A DNA stretch of 64,000 nucleotides from Bacteroidota bacterium (lineage in GTDB: Bacteria; Bacteroidota; Bacteroidia; Chitinophagales; Saprospiraceae), in assembly GCA_016124585.1 (NCBI GenBank), contig WGNL01000018.1, positions 248,001 through 312,000 on the forward strand. The letters are read 5' to 3'. Shown here piece by piece: positions 1 to 8,158 of the stretch (position 1 is the stretch's first letter; each line of letters starts with the position of its first letter). A model generated the notes under the pieces. That model was not told the DNA's origin. It did not search any database and was given only the letters and a program-made list of their open reading frames with translations. Position numbers and translations under genes: made by a program.

Positions 1-194
1 ATCGCCCGTATTTGATTTGGGAACAGGGTACAAACAGCAACTGTTTCTCCGAGTAGTGTGGCAAATTCCACCTCGAAACCTTTGCCCTTGTCATATACAT
101 GCACCACGGTTCCAATATCGCCGACTTTCAAGCCAGCCTTTTCTATGTTTTCGGTCAGTATGACCCGGTCTAATTCTTTTATGGTTACTTTCAT
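1..194 (-). CDS. DUF4926-like small protein, C-terminus cut by window edge
   Basis: The frame opens at an ATG complementary to 192-194 and stays open to the left edge, so the end of the protein is missing. About 64 residues are visible, with the motifs LDRVILTENI, GDIGTVVHVY and GKGFEVEF. This layout is typical of DUF4926 proteins, small SH3-like beta proteins often encoded beside DUF6883 genes. The start overlaps the stop of the upstream DUF6883 gene in an ATGA, which implies translational coupling. By analogy with toxin/antitoxin and effector/immunity pairs it could be the neutralising partner, but nothing in the sequence proves that. The frame is not in the ORF track because it has no stop in the window. 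Confidence 0.7.
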   Translation of the reverse strand, partial: MKVTIKELDRVILTENIEKAGLKVGDIGTVVHVYDKGKGFEVEFATLLGETVAVCTLFPNQIRA

Positions 195-523
195 GACGGA
201 TACGCTGTTACAAGTTCAGGAATATCTTTTCCATTTTCAATTATCCAAATGGAGCACAGGTTAGGTTTTGTTCCATTTGGACATTTTAAGAATCCCTTTA
301 GGACATATTTCATTCCAAATGGATTTTGAATTTCTTCCACCACTTTCCCTTCTTTTGCATGCTCAAGCAAGGCAAGTCTTAAATTATTTGCGGATTCGGT
401 GGAAAAGCCCCTTTGCATGAAAAACCTTGCCTTGCTTGCCCCATCCGGATGGGAGATATTCAAGAGGTATTTTTCCAATTTCTCCTCTCGAATAGTCGCA
501 TGTTCAAAGTTAGGAAGTTTCAT
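191..523 (-). CDS. DUF6883-like protein, possible toxin-type partner of DUF4926
   Basis: This is a 110-residue soluble protein without a signal peptide or membrane segment. It starts MKLPNFEHATI, then HPDGASKARFF, a central helix (SANNLRLALLEHA) and a C-terminal beta region with LKGFLKCPNG and LCSIWII. This order is what I recall for DUF6883, a domain found both as a stand-alone protein and at the C-terminus of larger secreted or phage proteins, frequently next to DUF4926. The ATGA overlap with the next gene marks a two-gene operon, DUF6883 first. A toxin-like role is inference from the pairing; no catalytic residues are established. The upstream region holds a 36-nt iterated repeat shared with the leader of the divergent ATPase gene. 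Confidence 0.65.
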   Translation of the reverse strand: MKLPNFEHATIREEKLEKYLLNISHPDGASKARFFMQRGFSTESANNLRLALLEHAKEGKVVEEIQNPFGMKYVLKGFLKCPNGTKPNLCSIWIIENGKDIPELVTAYPS

Positions 524-582
524 TTGGTAAATTTAGCCGATTTTTCAATTAGTCGTCATACCTCGGAAAACCCTTCCCCAAT

Positions 583-618
583 CTTTTTACTTTCGCCTTT
601 CCACTTTTTACTTTCACC
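583..618. repeat. Imperfect pyrimidine-rich iterated repeat upstream of the MoxR-type ATPase
   Basis: CTTTTTACTTTC occurs twice, 21 nt apart (three 7-nt units), with a related CTTTCCA unit between, immediately before the ATPase start. It belongs to the same class of 7-nt-period arrays found elsewhere in the window. Confidence 0.5.
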
Positions 619-621
619 ATC

Positions 622-1704
622 ATGACCGACCAAATCCTACGCCCCCACGCCGAGCAAGTCTATGCCCACGAAATCCAGGCGCTCATCGCCACGGACGAGC
701 ACCTGCGCCCCACCAACTGGCAAATGTCGCCTTGGGCCGTGGTGACCTACCTGCTCGGCGGCAAGCTGCCGGATGGAACGGAAGTGGAGCCGAAGTATTT
801 CGGGCAACGCCGCCTCATCGAGATAGCCGTGGCTACGCTCGCCACCGACCGGGCACTGCTGCTCATCGGCATACCCGGCACGGCGAAGACTTGGGTAGCC
901 GAGCACCTCGCCGCTGCCATCTCCGGCGACAGTACCCGCTTGGTACAGGGTACGGCGGGCATGAGCGAGGAAGCACTGCGCTACGGCTGGAACTATGCCC
1001 GACTTTTGGCCGAAGGCCCCAGCGAAAATGCCCTTGTACCAAGCCCCATTTTGAATGCCATGCGGGAGGGCAAGCTCGCCCGCATCGAGGAGCTGACCCG
1101 CATACCCTCTGATGTACAGGACACGCTCATCACTCTGCTCAGCGAAAAGACCCTGCCCGTGCCGGAGCTGAACACGGAGGTGCAGGCCATCCGTGGCTTC
1201 AACGTCATCGCCACCGCCAACGACCGTGACCGGGGTATCAATGAGCTGTCGAGCGCCCTCCGCCGCCGCTTCAACACGGTGGTAATGCCGCTGCCTGCCA
1301 CGCTGGCCGAGGAGGTGAACATCGTTCAGACGAGGGTAGAAAAAATCGGCACGACACTGGAACTGCCTGCTGGCTCCGCTCCAGTGAAGGAAATCGAGCG
1401 ACTGGTGACCATCTTCCGGGAATTGCGAAGCGGAAAAACGGAGGATGGCCGCACGAAACTGAAATCGCCGGGTGCGACACTCAGCACCGCCGAGGCCATT
1501 TCGGTGGTACACAGCGGTCAGGCATTGGCCGTACATTTCGGCGACGGTACCCTGCGGGCGCATGACCTAGCGGCGGGCATCACCGGGGCCATCGTGAAAG
1601 ACCCTGTGCAGGACAAAAACATCTGGCTGGAATACCTCGAAACAGTTGTGAAGGAACGGAAGGAGTGGGGGGATATTTATCGGGCGTGTAAAGAGTTGGG
1701 TTGA
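622..1704 (+). CDS. MoxR-type AAA+ ATPase of the AAA/VWA family (YehL-like)
   Basis: This is a 360-residue AAA+ ATPase. The Walker A motif GIPGTAKT lies near residue 84, a sensor/arginine-finger region includes ATANDRDRGINELSSALRRRF around 192-212, and a C-terminal lid domain follows. The N-terminal segment MSPWAVVTYLLGG is characteristic of the MoxR branch whose gene normally sits in clusters with a SWIM-domain protein, DUF5691 and DUF5682 proteins and a VWA protein. Such ATPases are thought to act as chaperone-like remodelers together with the VWA partner. Here the gene is alone, with neighbours on the opposite strand. The only cluster member recognised in the window is the VWA gene at 53632, about 52 kb away. 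The GC content is high compared with the right half of the window. The substrate is unknown. Confidence 0.85.
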   Translation: MTDQILRPHAEQVYAHEIQALIATDEHLRPTNWQMSPWAVVTYLLGGKLPDGTEVEPKYFGQRRLIEIAVATLATDRALLLIGIPGTAKTWVAEHLAAAISGDSTRLVQGTAGMSEEALRYGWNYARLLAEGPSENALVPSPILNAMREGKLARIEELTRIPSDVQDTLITLLSEKTLPVPELNTEVQAIRGFNVIATANDRDRGINELSSALRRRFNTVVMPLPATLAEEVNIVQTRVEKIGTTLELPAGSAPVKEIERLVTIFRELRSGKTEDGRTKLKSPGATLSTAEAISVVHSGQALAVHFGDGTLRAHDLAAGITGAIVKDPVQDKNIWLEYLETVVKERKEWGDIYRACKELG

Positions 1705-1707
1705 TGG

Positions 1708-1756
1708 CTGAATTGTTGAATTGTTAGGCATCACGAAAAAAATATAACAATTCAGC
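1708..1756. repeat. Inverted repeat of TTGAATTG units with GCATCACGAAAA loop
   Basis: GCTGAATTGTT (1708-1718) is matched by AACAATTCAGC (1746-1756). The unit AATTGTTG is iterated and the loop contains GCATCACGAAAA. It lies between convergent genes and could act as a bidirectional terminator. The same loop word occurs in the inverted repeat at 16627-16700. Confidence 0.75.
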
Positions 1757-1766
1757 AATACAACAA

Positions 1767-2531
1767 TTATTCAACAACCTCTTCCAAAAAAGTCTCCAAA
1801 TACTGATTGAACACCTCCGGATGCTCCATCATTGGGGCGTGGCCGCATTTATCCAACATAAAAAGCTGGGAGTTTTGGATGCGCTCGTGAAACTCTTCGC
1901 CGACAAAGGCGGGGGTCACTTGGTCGTCCTTGCCCCAAATGAGGAGGGTGGGGGCCGTGATGGTCTGTAGGCGTTCCCGAAGATTGTGGCGGATGGCAGA
2001 TTTGGCGGTAGCGACCACTCGAATGGCCTTGTTGCGGTCATTGACGGTATCGAAGATTTCGTCCACCAGTTCCTTGGTCGCTGTGGCGGGGTCGTAAAAC
2101 GTATCTTCTGCTTTCTTTTTGATGTAATCGTAGTCGCCCCGTTTTGGAAAGGTGGAACCCATCGCACTTTCGAAAAGACCCGAGCTGCCAGTGAGGGTGA
2201 TGGAAGCGATCCGTTCCGGGTGCGCCAGTGCGTAGAGCAAGGCAATATGTCCACCAAGGGAATTGCCGAGTACGTGTACCTTGGCGTAGCCTTTTTTCTT
2301 CACAAACGCCGTGACGTGATCCACCAGACCAGAGACGCCGAGTTTTCGGAACGGCATGTCGAAAATGGGGAGGATGGGCACGACCACATTGTACTGCTGG
2401 CCGAAGTGCTGGAGGATGGAAGCGAAATTGCTCAATGCGCCAAACAGACCGTGCAGTAGGAGCAGGTTTTGCTCCCCGCCCTTGGTTTCAATGTATTTGA
2501 AGCCGCCTTCCTCAGTGATAGGATAGTCCAT
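1767..2531 (-). CDS. Alpha/beta-hydrolase fold protein
   Basis: This 254-residue cytoplasmic hydrolase has the standard alpha/beta-hydrolase order. LLLLHGLFG forms the oxyanion loop near residue 25, GNSLGGH is the nucleophile elbow (catalytic Ser near 91), WGKDDQVTP carries the acidic residue and DKCGHAPMMEHP carries the catalytic His. The length fits the family. The exact substrate cannot be read from sequence; relatives include esterases and C-C bond hydrolases of the MhpC/BphD type. It is transcribed toward the AAA ATPase gene and ends in the 1708-1756 repeat region. Its upstream side is the gene-free stretch with DnaA-box-like words, so its promoter would lie there. Confidence 0.85.
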   Translation of the reverse strand: MDYPITEEGGFKYIETKGGEQNLLLLHGLFGALSNFASILQHFGQQYNVVVPILPIFDMPFRKLGVSGLVDHVTAFVKKKGYAKVHVLGNSLGGHIALLYALAHPERIASITLTGSSGLFESAMGSTFPKRGDYDYIKKKAEDTFYDPATATKELVDEIFDTVNDRNKAIRVVATAKSAIRHNLRERLQTITAPTLLIWGKDDQVTPAFVGEEFHERIQNSQLFMLDKCGHAPMMEHPEVFNQYLETFLEEVVE

Positions 2532-2979
2532 CTAGCTTTTGAGTTGTTAGCTGATGCGGCAAAAATAGTTTTTTTAAACACTAAAGGATAATTTGTTTTC
2601 CGTGCCGAAACCTTGTCCTTTTGTCCACGTTAAATCCGTGAAACTGATATATATTTTAGACAGACACCAGAACATTCTTGTGGACCAGCAGTTCTCCACA
2701 GGCTTTTCCACAATTGTTGATACTCACAAGAGTTTTTATTTTAATCCGTAAATCTTATTCCAATCAATATTTTACCCACCTAAATAAAACATAAGGTAAA
2801 AAACAGGTTAAGAAACTGTAAACCGAGAAGGTTATCAACAAGTTTTTCAACAAAATCGCAATCTAGGTCGGCGACTCCATTACTCTCCAAGTAGCTGTTT
2901 TTCAACTTCTTACAGAATTATAAAAAAACACTATACTTTTAAAATCAGTTACCAACAGTTTTTTCAACAGTTTTTTGGA
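2532..2979. other. Gene-free AT-rich stretch with DnaA-box-like words (candidate origin part 1)
   Basis: No plausible ORF is seen in 448 nt. It contains TTCTCCACA (2692-2700), TTTTCCACA (2704-2712, an exact match to the relaxed box TTWTNCACA), TTATCAACA (2832-2840, one mismatch to TTATCCACA) and two TTTTCAACA words, plus long A/T runs near 2920-2990. It could be half of a bipartite origin split by ctaA, or simply an AT-rich promoter region. Confidence 0.4.
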
Positions 2980-4056
2980 TTAACTTTTTGAAAATTGGTA
3001 CTTGACGTGCAAAAGCACCGCCAGCAGCACCAAAGCACCCGCCTGATGAATCGCTCCCCAAGTGATGGGAACCCGCCCGATGCAGTTGATAATCGTCATG
3101 ACGCCAAGTAGAAATTGGACTACAAGCATGCCCATCAACATATTTCCCCCCATTTTGAGCTGGGCAGATGTTTCACGCTTTATGATTTTGATAAAAAGCA
3201 AAACGGTCAGCAAGGTGACCACCCAAGCCATGCCTCGGTGCAGCAATTGCACCACCGCTTTGATACTTTGCTGAGGCTCGTAATCCAGCATTTGTTCCGT
3301 GCCGACGGAACCCGCAGTGAGCACTTGCTGAAACCGCTCCCATTCCACGAAAACCGGAAAATGAGGGTGGATAAGTCCCGCCCGCATGCCAGCCATGAGT
3401 CCACCAAATACGATTTGAATGCAGAGTGCGACTGCAGTCCACCAACCCAATTTGCGAAGCGAAACAAAATGGCTGTCAGAAGTACCGGGCTGCGAAGCCC
3501 GCTTCCAAGTCCAAAAAAGATAGCCGAAAACGGCGGTGCCGATGCTCAAGTGAATGGCCAGTTTGTAAGCACTGACCCAAGTGCGGTTGTCGTTGTTCAG
3601 GCCGCTTTTCACCATAATCCAACCAAAGACCGCTTCTAACATCGCCAGTCCGACCACAATGCCAAGGCCCTTCACCAACCAACCTGGCAACTGCTTTTTC
3701 AACAAAAACCAAAGAAACGGAACGAGGAAAACAACGGCAATCAGCCTGGCCCAGAGGCGGTGGAAATATTCCCAGAAGAAGATGAACTTGAATTCCCCGA
3801 GCGTCATATCGGCGTGTAGCGCCTCAAACTGCTTTTTGGCGGCTACCTTGTACTTGTCGAAGGCTACTGTCCATTCGGCCTCGTTGAGCGGCGGTATGGC
3901 ACCTTGGATGGGCTTCCACTCGGTGATGGAAAGCCCCGAATCGGAAAGCCGGGTGACGCCGCCGATGACCACCTGGAGGAAAACCATGAGCACGCCTGCC
4001 AGCAGCCAAACTTGAACGGATTTTGAAACAGGGGTCGGTGTAGTGCTTGTATTCAT
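2980..4056 (-). CDS. ctaA: Heme A synthase, COX15/CtaA family
   Basis: Heme A synthase oxidises the C8 methyl of heme O to a formyl group, giving heme A for aa3-type terminal oxidases. The 358-residue protein is strongly hydrophobic with about eight membrane segments. Visible family motifs are GGVTRLSDSGLSITEWKPI near residue 32 and the heme-ligand histidines in EYFHRLWAR, LLHRGMAWV and AIHQAGALVLLAVLLH. The long form resembles the mitochondrial/alphaproteobacterial COX15 type more than the short Bacillus type. No cytochrome oxidase genes are adjacent. It is flanked on both sides by gene-free stretches rich in DnaA-box-like words, an unusual setting for a biosynthetic gene. Confidence 0.93.
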   Translation of the reverse strand: MNTSTTPTPVSKSVQVWLLAGVLMVFLQVVIGGVTRLSDSGLSITEWKPIQGAIPPLNEAEWTVAFDKYKVAAKKQFEALHADMTLGEFKFIFFWEYFHRLWARLIAVVFLVPFLWFLLKKQLPGWLVKGLGIVVGLAMLEAVFGWIMVKSGLNNDNRTWVSAYKLAIHLSIGTAVFGYLFWTWKRASQPGTSDSHFVSLRKLGWWTAVALCIQIVFGGLMAGMRAGLIHPHFPVFVEWERFQQVLTAGSVGTEQMLDYEPQQSIKAVVQLLHRGMAWVVTLLTVLLFIKIIKRETSAQLKMGGNMLMGMLVVQFLLGVMTIINCIGRVPITWGAIHQAGALVLLAVLLHVKYQFSKS

Positions 4057-4836
4057 CGATCTGAAAATTTTGGGTAAAACTAAATTGTTTTGTTTCCCCG
4101 AAAATCATCCGACTGTCACTTCCAATAGTATTGGTTAGTTTCTTTTTAAAAAATTCATTTGCCAGCTTATTATTAAGGGTGTTGGTACGTGGATAAAAAG
4201 GGGATATTTTTTTGTGAAAAATCCAAATATGGATAACTGCGATTTACGTCCACAGTCCGCCAACATGGTTTGGTGTTCAGCATCAAGGTTTTGCGTCCTT
4301 TTTTCACAGGATGTTGGGAAGCGGCGTGCTGAAAAATTTACATTTCCCCACTTGGAATAACTTTCGGTTAACATTCCCGAAACATGGGATTCCCCACAGG
4401 AACAAGTACTCATGTGTACCTCAGAGAGCGTAAAGCTACACGCTTCAACTGGATGGATGTTGGCAATCTGCTTTGACATCCACAGCCTTCCCCACAAAAA
4501 CTGTGAACAACGCATTTTGCTAAAAGCCTGATTTTAATACCTTTATGAAGAGGGAAAATTAGTAGTGTTGAAAAGGAGAAATTGCGCTTCCCAACGATTT
4601 GTTTTTACGCTCAAAATCTTGTTGTGGAAAGCTCGGTTTGTGTTGTGAATTACTGTGGAAGGAGGGGCCTTTTTTGTGAAGAAAAAATATGTCAAAACAG
4701 CCTGTTTGACCAACCTGAAAAGCGCTTGAATTGTTTCTTTTAATCCTCTAGAATGCCTGTAAATACTGGGCTTTCAAATAGAAAGCAATTGTGTTTGATT
4801 AGTTCATTGGCTTCGAAAAAATTATAAAACATACTT
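4057..4836. other. 780-nt gene-free region with clustered DnaA-box-like sites (candidate origin part 2)
   Basis: No convincing coding frame is seen. TTTTTCACA matching TTWTNCACA occurs at 4300-4308 (+) and 4213-4221 (-). One-mismatch boxes are TTATCCACG (4188-4196, -) and TTATCCATA (4228-4236, -). Weaker copies are TTCCCCACA (4390-4398 and 4488-4496), ACATCCACA (4476-4484), CTTTCCACA (4623-4631, -) and CCTTCCACA (4654-4662, -). An A/T-only run, TTTTTAAAAAATT, sits at 4143-4155. The density is far above what I notice elsewhere in the window. It is a candidate oriC; a GC-skew switch and DnaA binding would be decisive. Confidence 0.45.
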
Positions 4837-5517
4837 ATGTGCGGACGATTCTCATTGGCTACTTCCAAAGAAAAATTGCAGCAACAACTTCCCTTTGTGG
4901 AAGTGCCGGAAACGCTGCGACTCAGCTACAATATTGCCCCTACCCAACATGCCTACGTGGTGACCGACGATGACCCCGAGCGCCTGCAATACATCGCTTG
5001 GGGCCTTGTGCCGCATTGGTCTGAAGATGGCAAAAATGCAGGCCGGCTCATCAACGCACGTCGGGAGGGCATCGAAGCCAAACCTTCATTTCGGGTGCCC
5101 ATCCGCAAGCGCCGCTGCCTCGTGCCTGCCGATAGTTTTTATGAGTGGCGAAAAGAAGGGACGGGCAAAATTCCCTACCGTATTTTACTGAAGGACAATG
5201 AGTTGATGTTCTTTGCCGGAGTGTGGGACATCTGGTACAAAGGCGATTATGGCCTCAAGACTTTCTCCATCATCACCACCGATGCCAACGACGATATGTC
5301 CGACCTGCACAACAGGATGCCCGTGCTGCTCACCACGCCCGAACAACAGAAGCGCTGGTTGGAATCCGACGACCTCGACGAAATCCTGATGCTGCTCCAA
5401 ACGCCGCCAGACCATTTAATAAAGAAGTACCGGGTGTCGGAAAAAGTAAATGCCGTCACCAATGACTCGCCCGACATGCATTTGGAGGTGCCGGAGCCGC
5501 CTACCTTGTTTGGATAA
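4837..5517 (+). CDS. yedK: SOS response-associated peptidase / abasic-site DNA-protein crosslink protein (HMCES/YedK family)
   Basis: Members of this family covalently trap abasic sites in single-stranded DNA through Cys2. All key parts are visible in the 226 residues: Met-Cys-Gly start with Cys2 exposed after Met removal, SYNIAPTQ with the conserved Asn, the GLVPHW turn, INARREG, the glutamate in FYEWRK and the histidine in HNRMPVLL. The length is normal for bacterial members. The gene stands alone next to the candidate origin region. No LexA-type operator was recognised upstream, so SOS control is not shown by the sequence. Confidence 0.93.
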   Translation: MCGRFSLATSKEKLQQQLPFVEVPETLRLSYNIAPTQHAYVVTDDDPERLQYIAWGLVPHWSEDGKNAGRLINARREGIEAKPSFRVPIRKRRCLVPADSFYEWRKEGTGKIPYRILLKDNELMFFAGVWDIWYKGDYGLKTFSIITTDANDDMSDLHNRMPVLLTTPEQQKRWLESDDLDEILMLLQTPPDHLIKKYRVSEKVNAVTNDSPDMHLEVPEPPTLFG

Positions 5518-5652
5518 AAAGTCTTTGTGAATTTTAATGTTAGCGAGCTGTGCAATATCAGGTATTTGAAAGATATTTGGTGTTTCTGAAAAAGCCCATT
5601 TTTTGAAAGGAAAAACAAACAAACACTTTGGTTGATGGTATGGTGACGAGGT

Positions 5653-5688
5653 ATTCAATCCTTCAATCCTTTTCTCCTTCAATCCTTA
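5653..5688. repeat. Iterated TCAATCCT repeat before the ComM-like gene
   Basis: ATTCAATCCTTCAATCCT is followed by CTCCTTCAATCCTT, an 8-nt-period array just upstream of the yifB start. The same unit builds the inverted repeat at 61622-61706 between crtB and crtZ. Confidence 0.7.
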
Positions 5689-5705
5689 AAAAATGAGAAA
5701 ACCCA

Positions 5706-7262
5706 ATGCTCGTAAAAACCTACGCCAGCGCCGTCCATGGCGTTGATGCCCAAACCATCACCGTAGAAGTCAGTGCAGGCGGTCAGCCTCCCCCAACAGG
5801 GCCTTGGTACCACATGGTTGGTCTGCCCGACAACGTGGTGAAGGAAAGTTTTCCCCGCATCGAGACGGCCATCAAGAGCATCAAATACCAGATGATGCGC
5901 ATGAAAATGGTCATCAACCTCGCCCCTGCCGACATCCGAAAAGAGGGGTCTTCCTACGACCTGCCCATCGCCATTGGTATTCTTGCTGCGCAAGAGCAGA
6001 TCAGCCACGTCGAACTGGATAATTACATTATTATGGGCGAGCTGTCGCTCGATGGAAGCCTACGCCCCATCAAGGGAGCATTGCCCATTGCCATCCAAGC
6101 GAGGGCGGAGAAGTACCGGGGCATTATTTTACCAAAACAAAATGCAAGGGAGGCTGCCATCGTCAACAACCTAGAAGTGTATGGTGTGACCACGCTCCTC
6201 GAAGCAGTGGATTTTCTGAATGGCCGCATCCAATTAGAACCGACGGTGGTGGACACCCGTGAGGAATTCGCCGCGAATCAAGAAGTTTTTCTCGTCGATT
6301 TCTCCGATGTGAAAGGTCAGGACAATGTGAAACGTGCCCTCGAAATTGCCGCCGCAGGCGGGCACAATGCCATCCTCATTGGGCCACCAGGTGCGGGTAA
6401 AACGATGCTCGCCCGCCGAATGCCGACCATCCTGCCGCCACTCTCACTGATGGAAGCGCTCGAAACCACCAAGATTCACTCAGTTTCTGGGGTGCTGCCA
6501 GCAGAGTCCTCATTGATTTCCAATCGACCTTTCCGAGCGCCGCACCATACGATTAGCGATGTAGCGTTGGTGGGCGGTGGCTCCAATCCGATGCCTGGTG
6601 AGATTTCCTTGGCGCACAATGGTGTGTTGTTTTTGGATGAATTGCCGGAGTTCAAGCGCTCCGTGCTGGAAGTGATGCGGCAACCGATGGAGGAGCGGCG
6701 GGTCACCATTTCAAGGGCAAAAGTGAGCATTGACTACCCCGCCAATTTCATGCTGGTGGCTTCGATGAATCCCTGTCCTTGCGGTTTTTACAATCACCCA
6801 ACCAAGGAATGCGTCTGCGGCCCCGGCGTGGTGAAGCGGTATTTGAGTAAAATCAGCGGCCCGCTGCTCGACCGCATTGACCTACATGTAGAGGTGACGC
6901 CAGTTTCCTACGATGAACTGGCCAAGTACGATGCCCCCGCCCGCACCAGCAAGGAGATTGTCGCAGGCGTCATCAAGGCCCGGGAGATTCAGGCGGAGCG
7001 TTTCAAGGAATACAAAGGTGTTTTTTGCAATGCACAAATGCCTAGCCGCCTTGTGCGGGAAGTTTGCCAACTAAATGCCGCAGGCACGGCGCTGCTGAAA
7101 AAAGCGATGGAAGTGCAAAAACTCTCGGCCCGAGCCTACGACCGCATCCTGAAAGTAGCCCGCACCAGCGCCGACCTCGTGGCCAGTCCTGATATCAAGA
7201 TTGAGCATATTGCGGAAGCGATACAATACCGTAGCTTGGATAGGGAAGGATGGGCGGGTTAA
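5706..7262 (+). CDS. comM: YifB/ComM family Mg-chelatase-like AAA+ ATPase
   Basis: ComM is a hexameric helicase that promotes branch migration during natural transformation; YifB is the general family name. The 518-residue protein has the N-terminal Lon-S5-like domain (DIRKEGSSYDLPIAIGIL near residue 76), the Walker A GPPGAGKT near 226, Walker B LFLDELPEF, the cysteine-rich NPCPCGFYNHPTKECVC insert and the C-terminal domain with SARAYDRILKVARTSADL. The length matches the family. With DprA at 45841 this gives two competence-related genes in the window. The start at 5706 gives the expected MLVKTYASAV N-terminus. It ends immediately before a strong bidirectional hairpin. Confidence 0.94.
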   Translation: MLVKTYASAVHGVDAQTITVEVSAGGQPPPTGPWYHMVGLPDNVVKESFPRIETAIKSIKYQMMRMKMVINLAPADIRKEGSSYDLPIAIGILAAQEQISHVELDNYIIMGELSLDGSLRPIKGALPIAIQARAEKYRGIILPKQNAREAAIVNNLEVYGVTTLLEAVDFLNGRIQLEPTVVDTREEFAANQEVFLVDFSDVKGQDNVKRALEIAAAGGHNAILIGPPGAGKTMLARRMPTILPPLSLMEALETTKIHSVSGVLPAESSLISNRPFRAPHHTISDVALVGGGSNPMPGEISLAHNGVLFLDELPEFKRSVLEVMRQPMEERRVTISRAKVSIDYPANFMLVASMNPCPCGFYNHPTKECVCGPGVVKRYLSKISGPLLDRIDLHVEVTPVSYDELAKYDAPARTSKEIVAGVIKAREIQAERFKEYKGVFCNAQMPSRLVREVCQLNAAGTALLKKAMEVQKLSARAYDRILKVARTSADLVASPDIKIEHIAEAIQYRSLDREGWAG

Positions 7263-7264
7263 TT

Positions 7265-7297
7265 AACGTCGGCGAGGTTCAAAACCTCGCCGACGTT
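7265..7297. terminator. Perfect 15-bp hairpin between convergent genes
   Basis: AACGTCGGCGAGGTT and AACCTCGCCGACGTT form perfect 15-bp arms around a CAA loop. It begins just after the comM stop and the opposing gene ends at 7315. Its GAGGTTCAAAACCTC core resembles the centre of the 65-nt palindrome at 9221-9285, suggesting one hairpin family. Confidence 0.85.
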
Positions 7298-7314
7298 TGC
7301 CCATTTTTTAAAAT

Positions 7315-8010
7315 TCATTTCTCAAATTTTGTCAAAACCGTGGAGCTTTCCACATTTCCTTTCTCGTCCAGGTTCTCGGATTTCACCATGCCGACGCCGA
7401 TGGCAAACCACGAGACTGTTTTAAACTTCCTTTTGATGATGGCTTTCATCTCGGTTTCCTGACTGATTTTCACGCACTCGAAAGTACCCGCTGGGGTGGT
7501 CACTACCTCGGCAGCTTCCACTTTTCGGTTCGTCACTTCCAAGGTCATGGTCATAAGCGTCATGCCGCCGCTGCTGGCTTTCATGGTAATATTGCCATCG
7601 GGCAATGTCTGACCGGGAATGAGTTTGGCGGGAAACTCCAGCGCCGAACCTGCCATTTCCATTTCCATGTCCTTGAATCCTGCCATCGAACGAGGGTCGA
7701 ACATGCCGGACATATCCATATACAGCCCACCGTCCTTGCATTCAATCCCATAATTCCCTTCCGATAGGTTTTTGCCTTTTTCGTTGGTGACTTCTAGGCT
7801 CACATTGGCCTTGAAGCCATCACCGTCAGCCTCCACACTGTTGATTTTTTGGTGCTGGATGCTGGATACTTTTCCCTTTTTGTCGTAGTTGGTCAGCTCA
7901 AAACTGATGCCCTGCCGGAAGGCGGGGTAACCGGATTCACATACATTTTGCGCCCGTAGCCCAAAGCTGGCCACCAGCAAAAGCAGACTGCTCAGAAATA
8001 GATTTTTCAT
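7315..8010 (-). CDS. Secreted TapB/DUF3108-like protein
   Basis: This is an exported protein of about 231 residues. A signal peptide (MKNLFLSSLLLLVASFGLRAQ) precedes a beta-rich body with the family-type motifs TPAGTFECVKISQ and GVGMVKSEN near the C-terminus. TapB/DUF3108-like proteins of Bacteroidota have this arrangement and probably adopt a lipocalin-like or beta-clam fold in the periplasm; their biochemical role is unknown. I prefer the internal ATG at 8010 over the track start at 8019 because it begins the signal peptide. The gene is a single unit divergent from the Rieske oxygenase gene. Confidence 0.8.
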   Translation of the reverse strand: MKNLFLSSLLLLVASFGLRAQNVCESGYPAFRQGISFELTNYDKKGKVSSIQHQKINSVEADGDGFKANVSLEVTNEKGKNLSEGNYGIECKDGGLYMDMSGMFDPRSMAGFKDMEMEMAGSALEFPAKLIPGQTLPDGNITMKASSGGMTLMTMTLEVTNRKVEAAEVVTTPAGTFECVKISQETEMKAIIKRKFKTVSWFAIGVGMVKSENLDEKGNVESSTVLTKFEK

Positions 8011-8158
8011 GATAATCAATTTGGTTGGAGATGATGGAATGAAACGGGGTCTCAGGTGAGTAGGTGAGCAAAGGTATTGAATAAATGTCTTGATAAAAAC
8101 TTGTGTTTTGAAAACTTGGACATTGCTTCCTCCTAATTTTACCCCAAATCAAGCTTTT

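Noticed and set aside
637-1563. 308-codon ORF on the minus strand opposite the MoxR ATPase
   Set aside because: It is a shadow frame of a GC-rich gene. The translated product is rich in Arg, Gly and His with no domain pattern, whereas the plus frame has intact AAA+ motifs.
4135-4515. 126-codon minus-strand ORF in the DnaA-box region
   Set aside because: The composition is atypical, there is no domain and it overlaps the dense box-like sites. It is probably chance.
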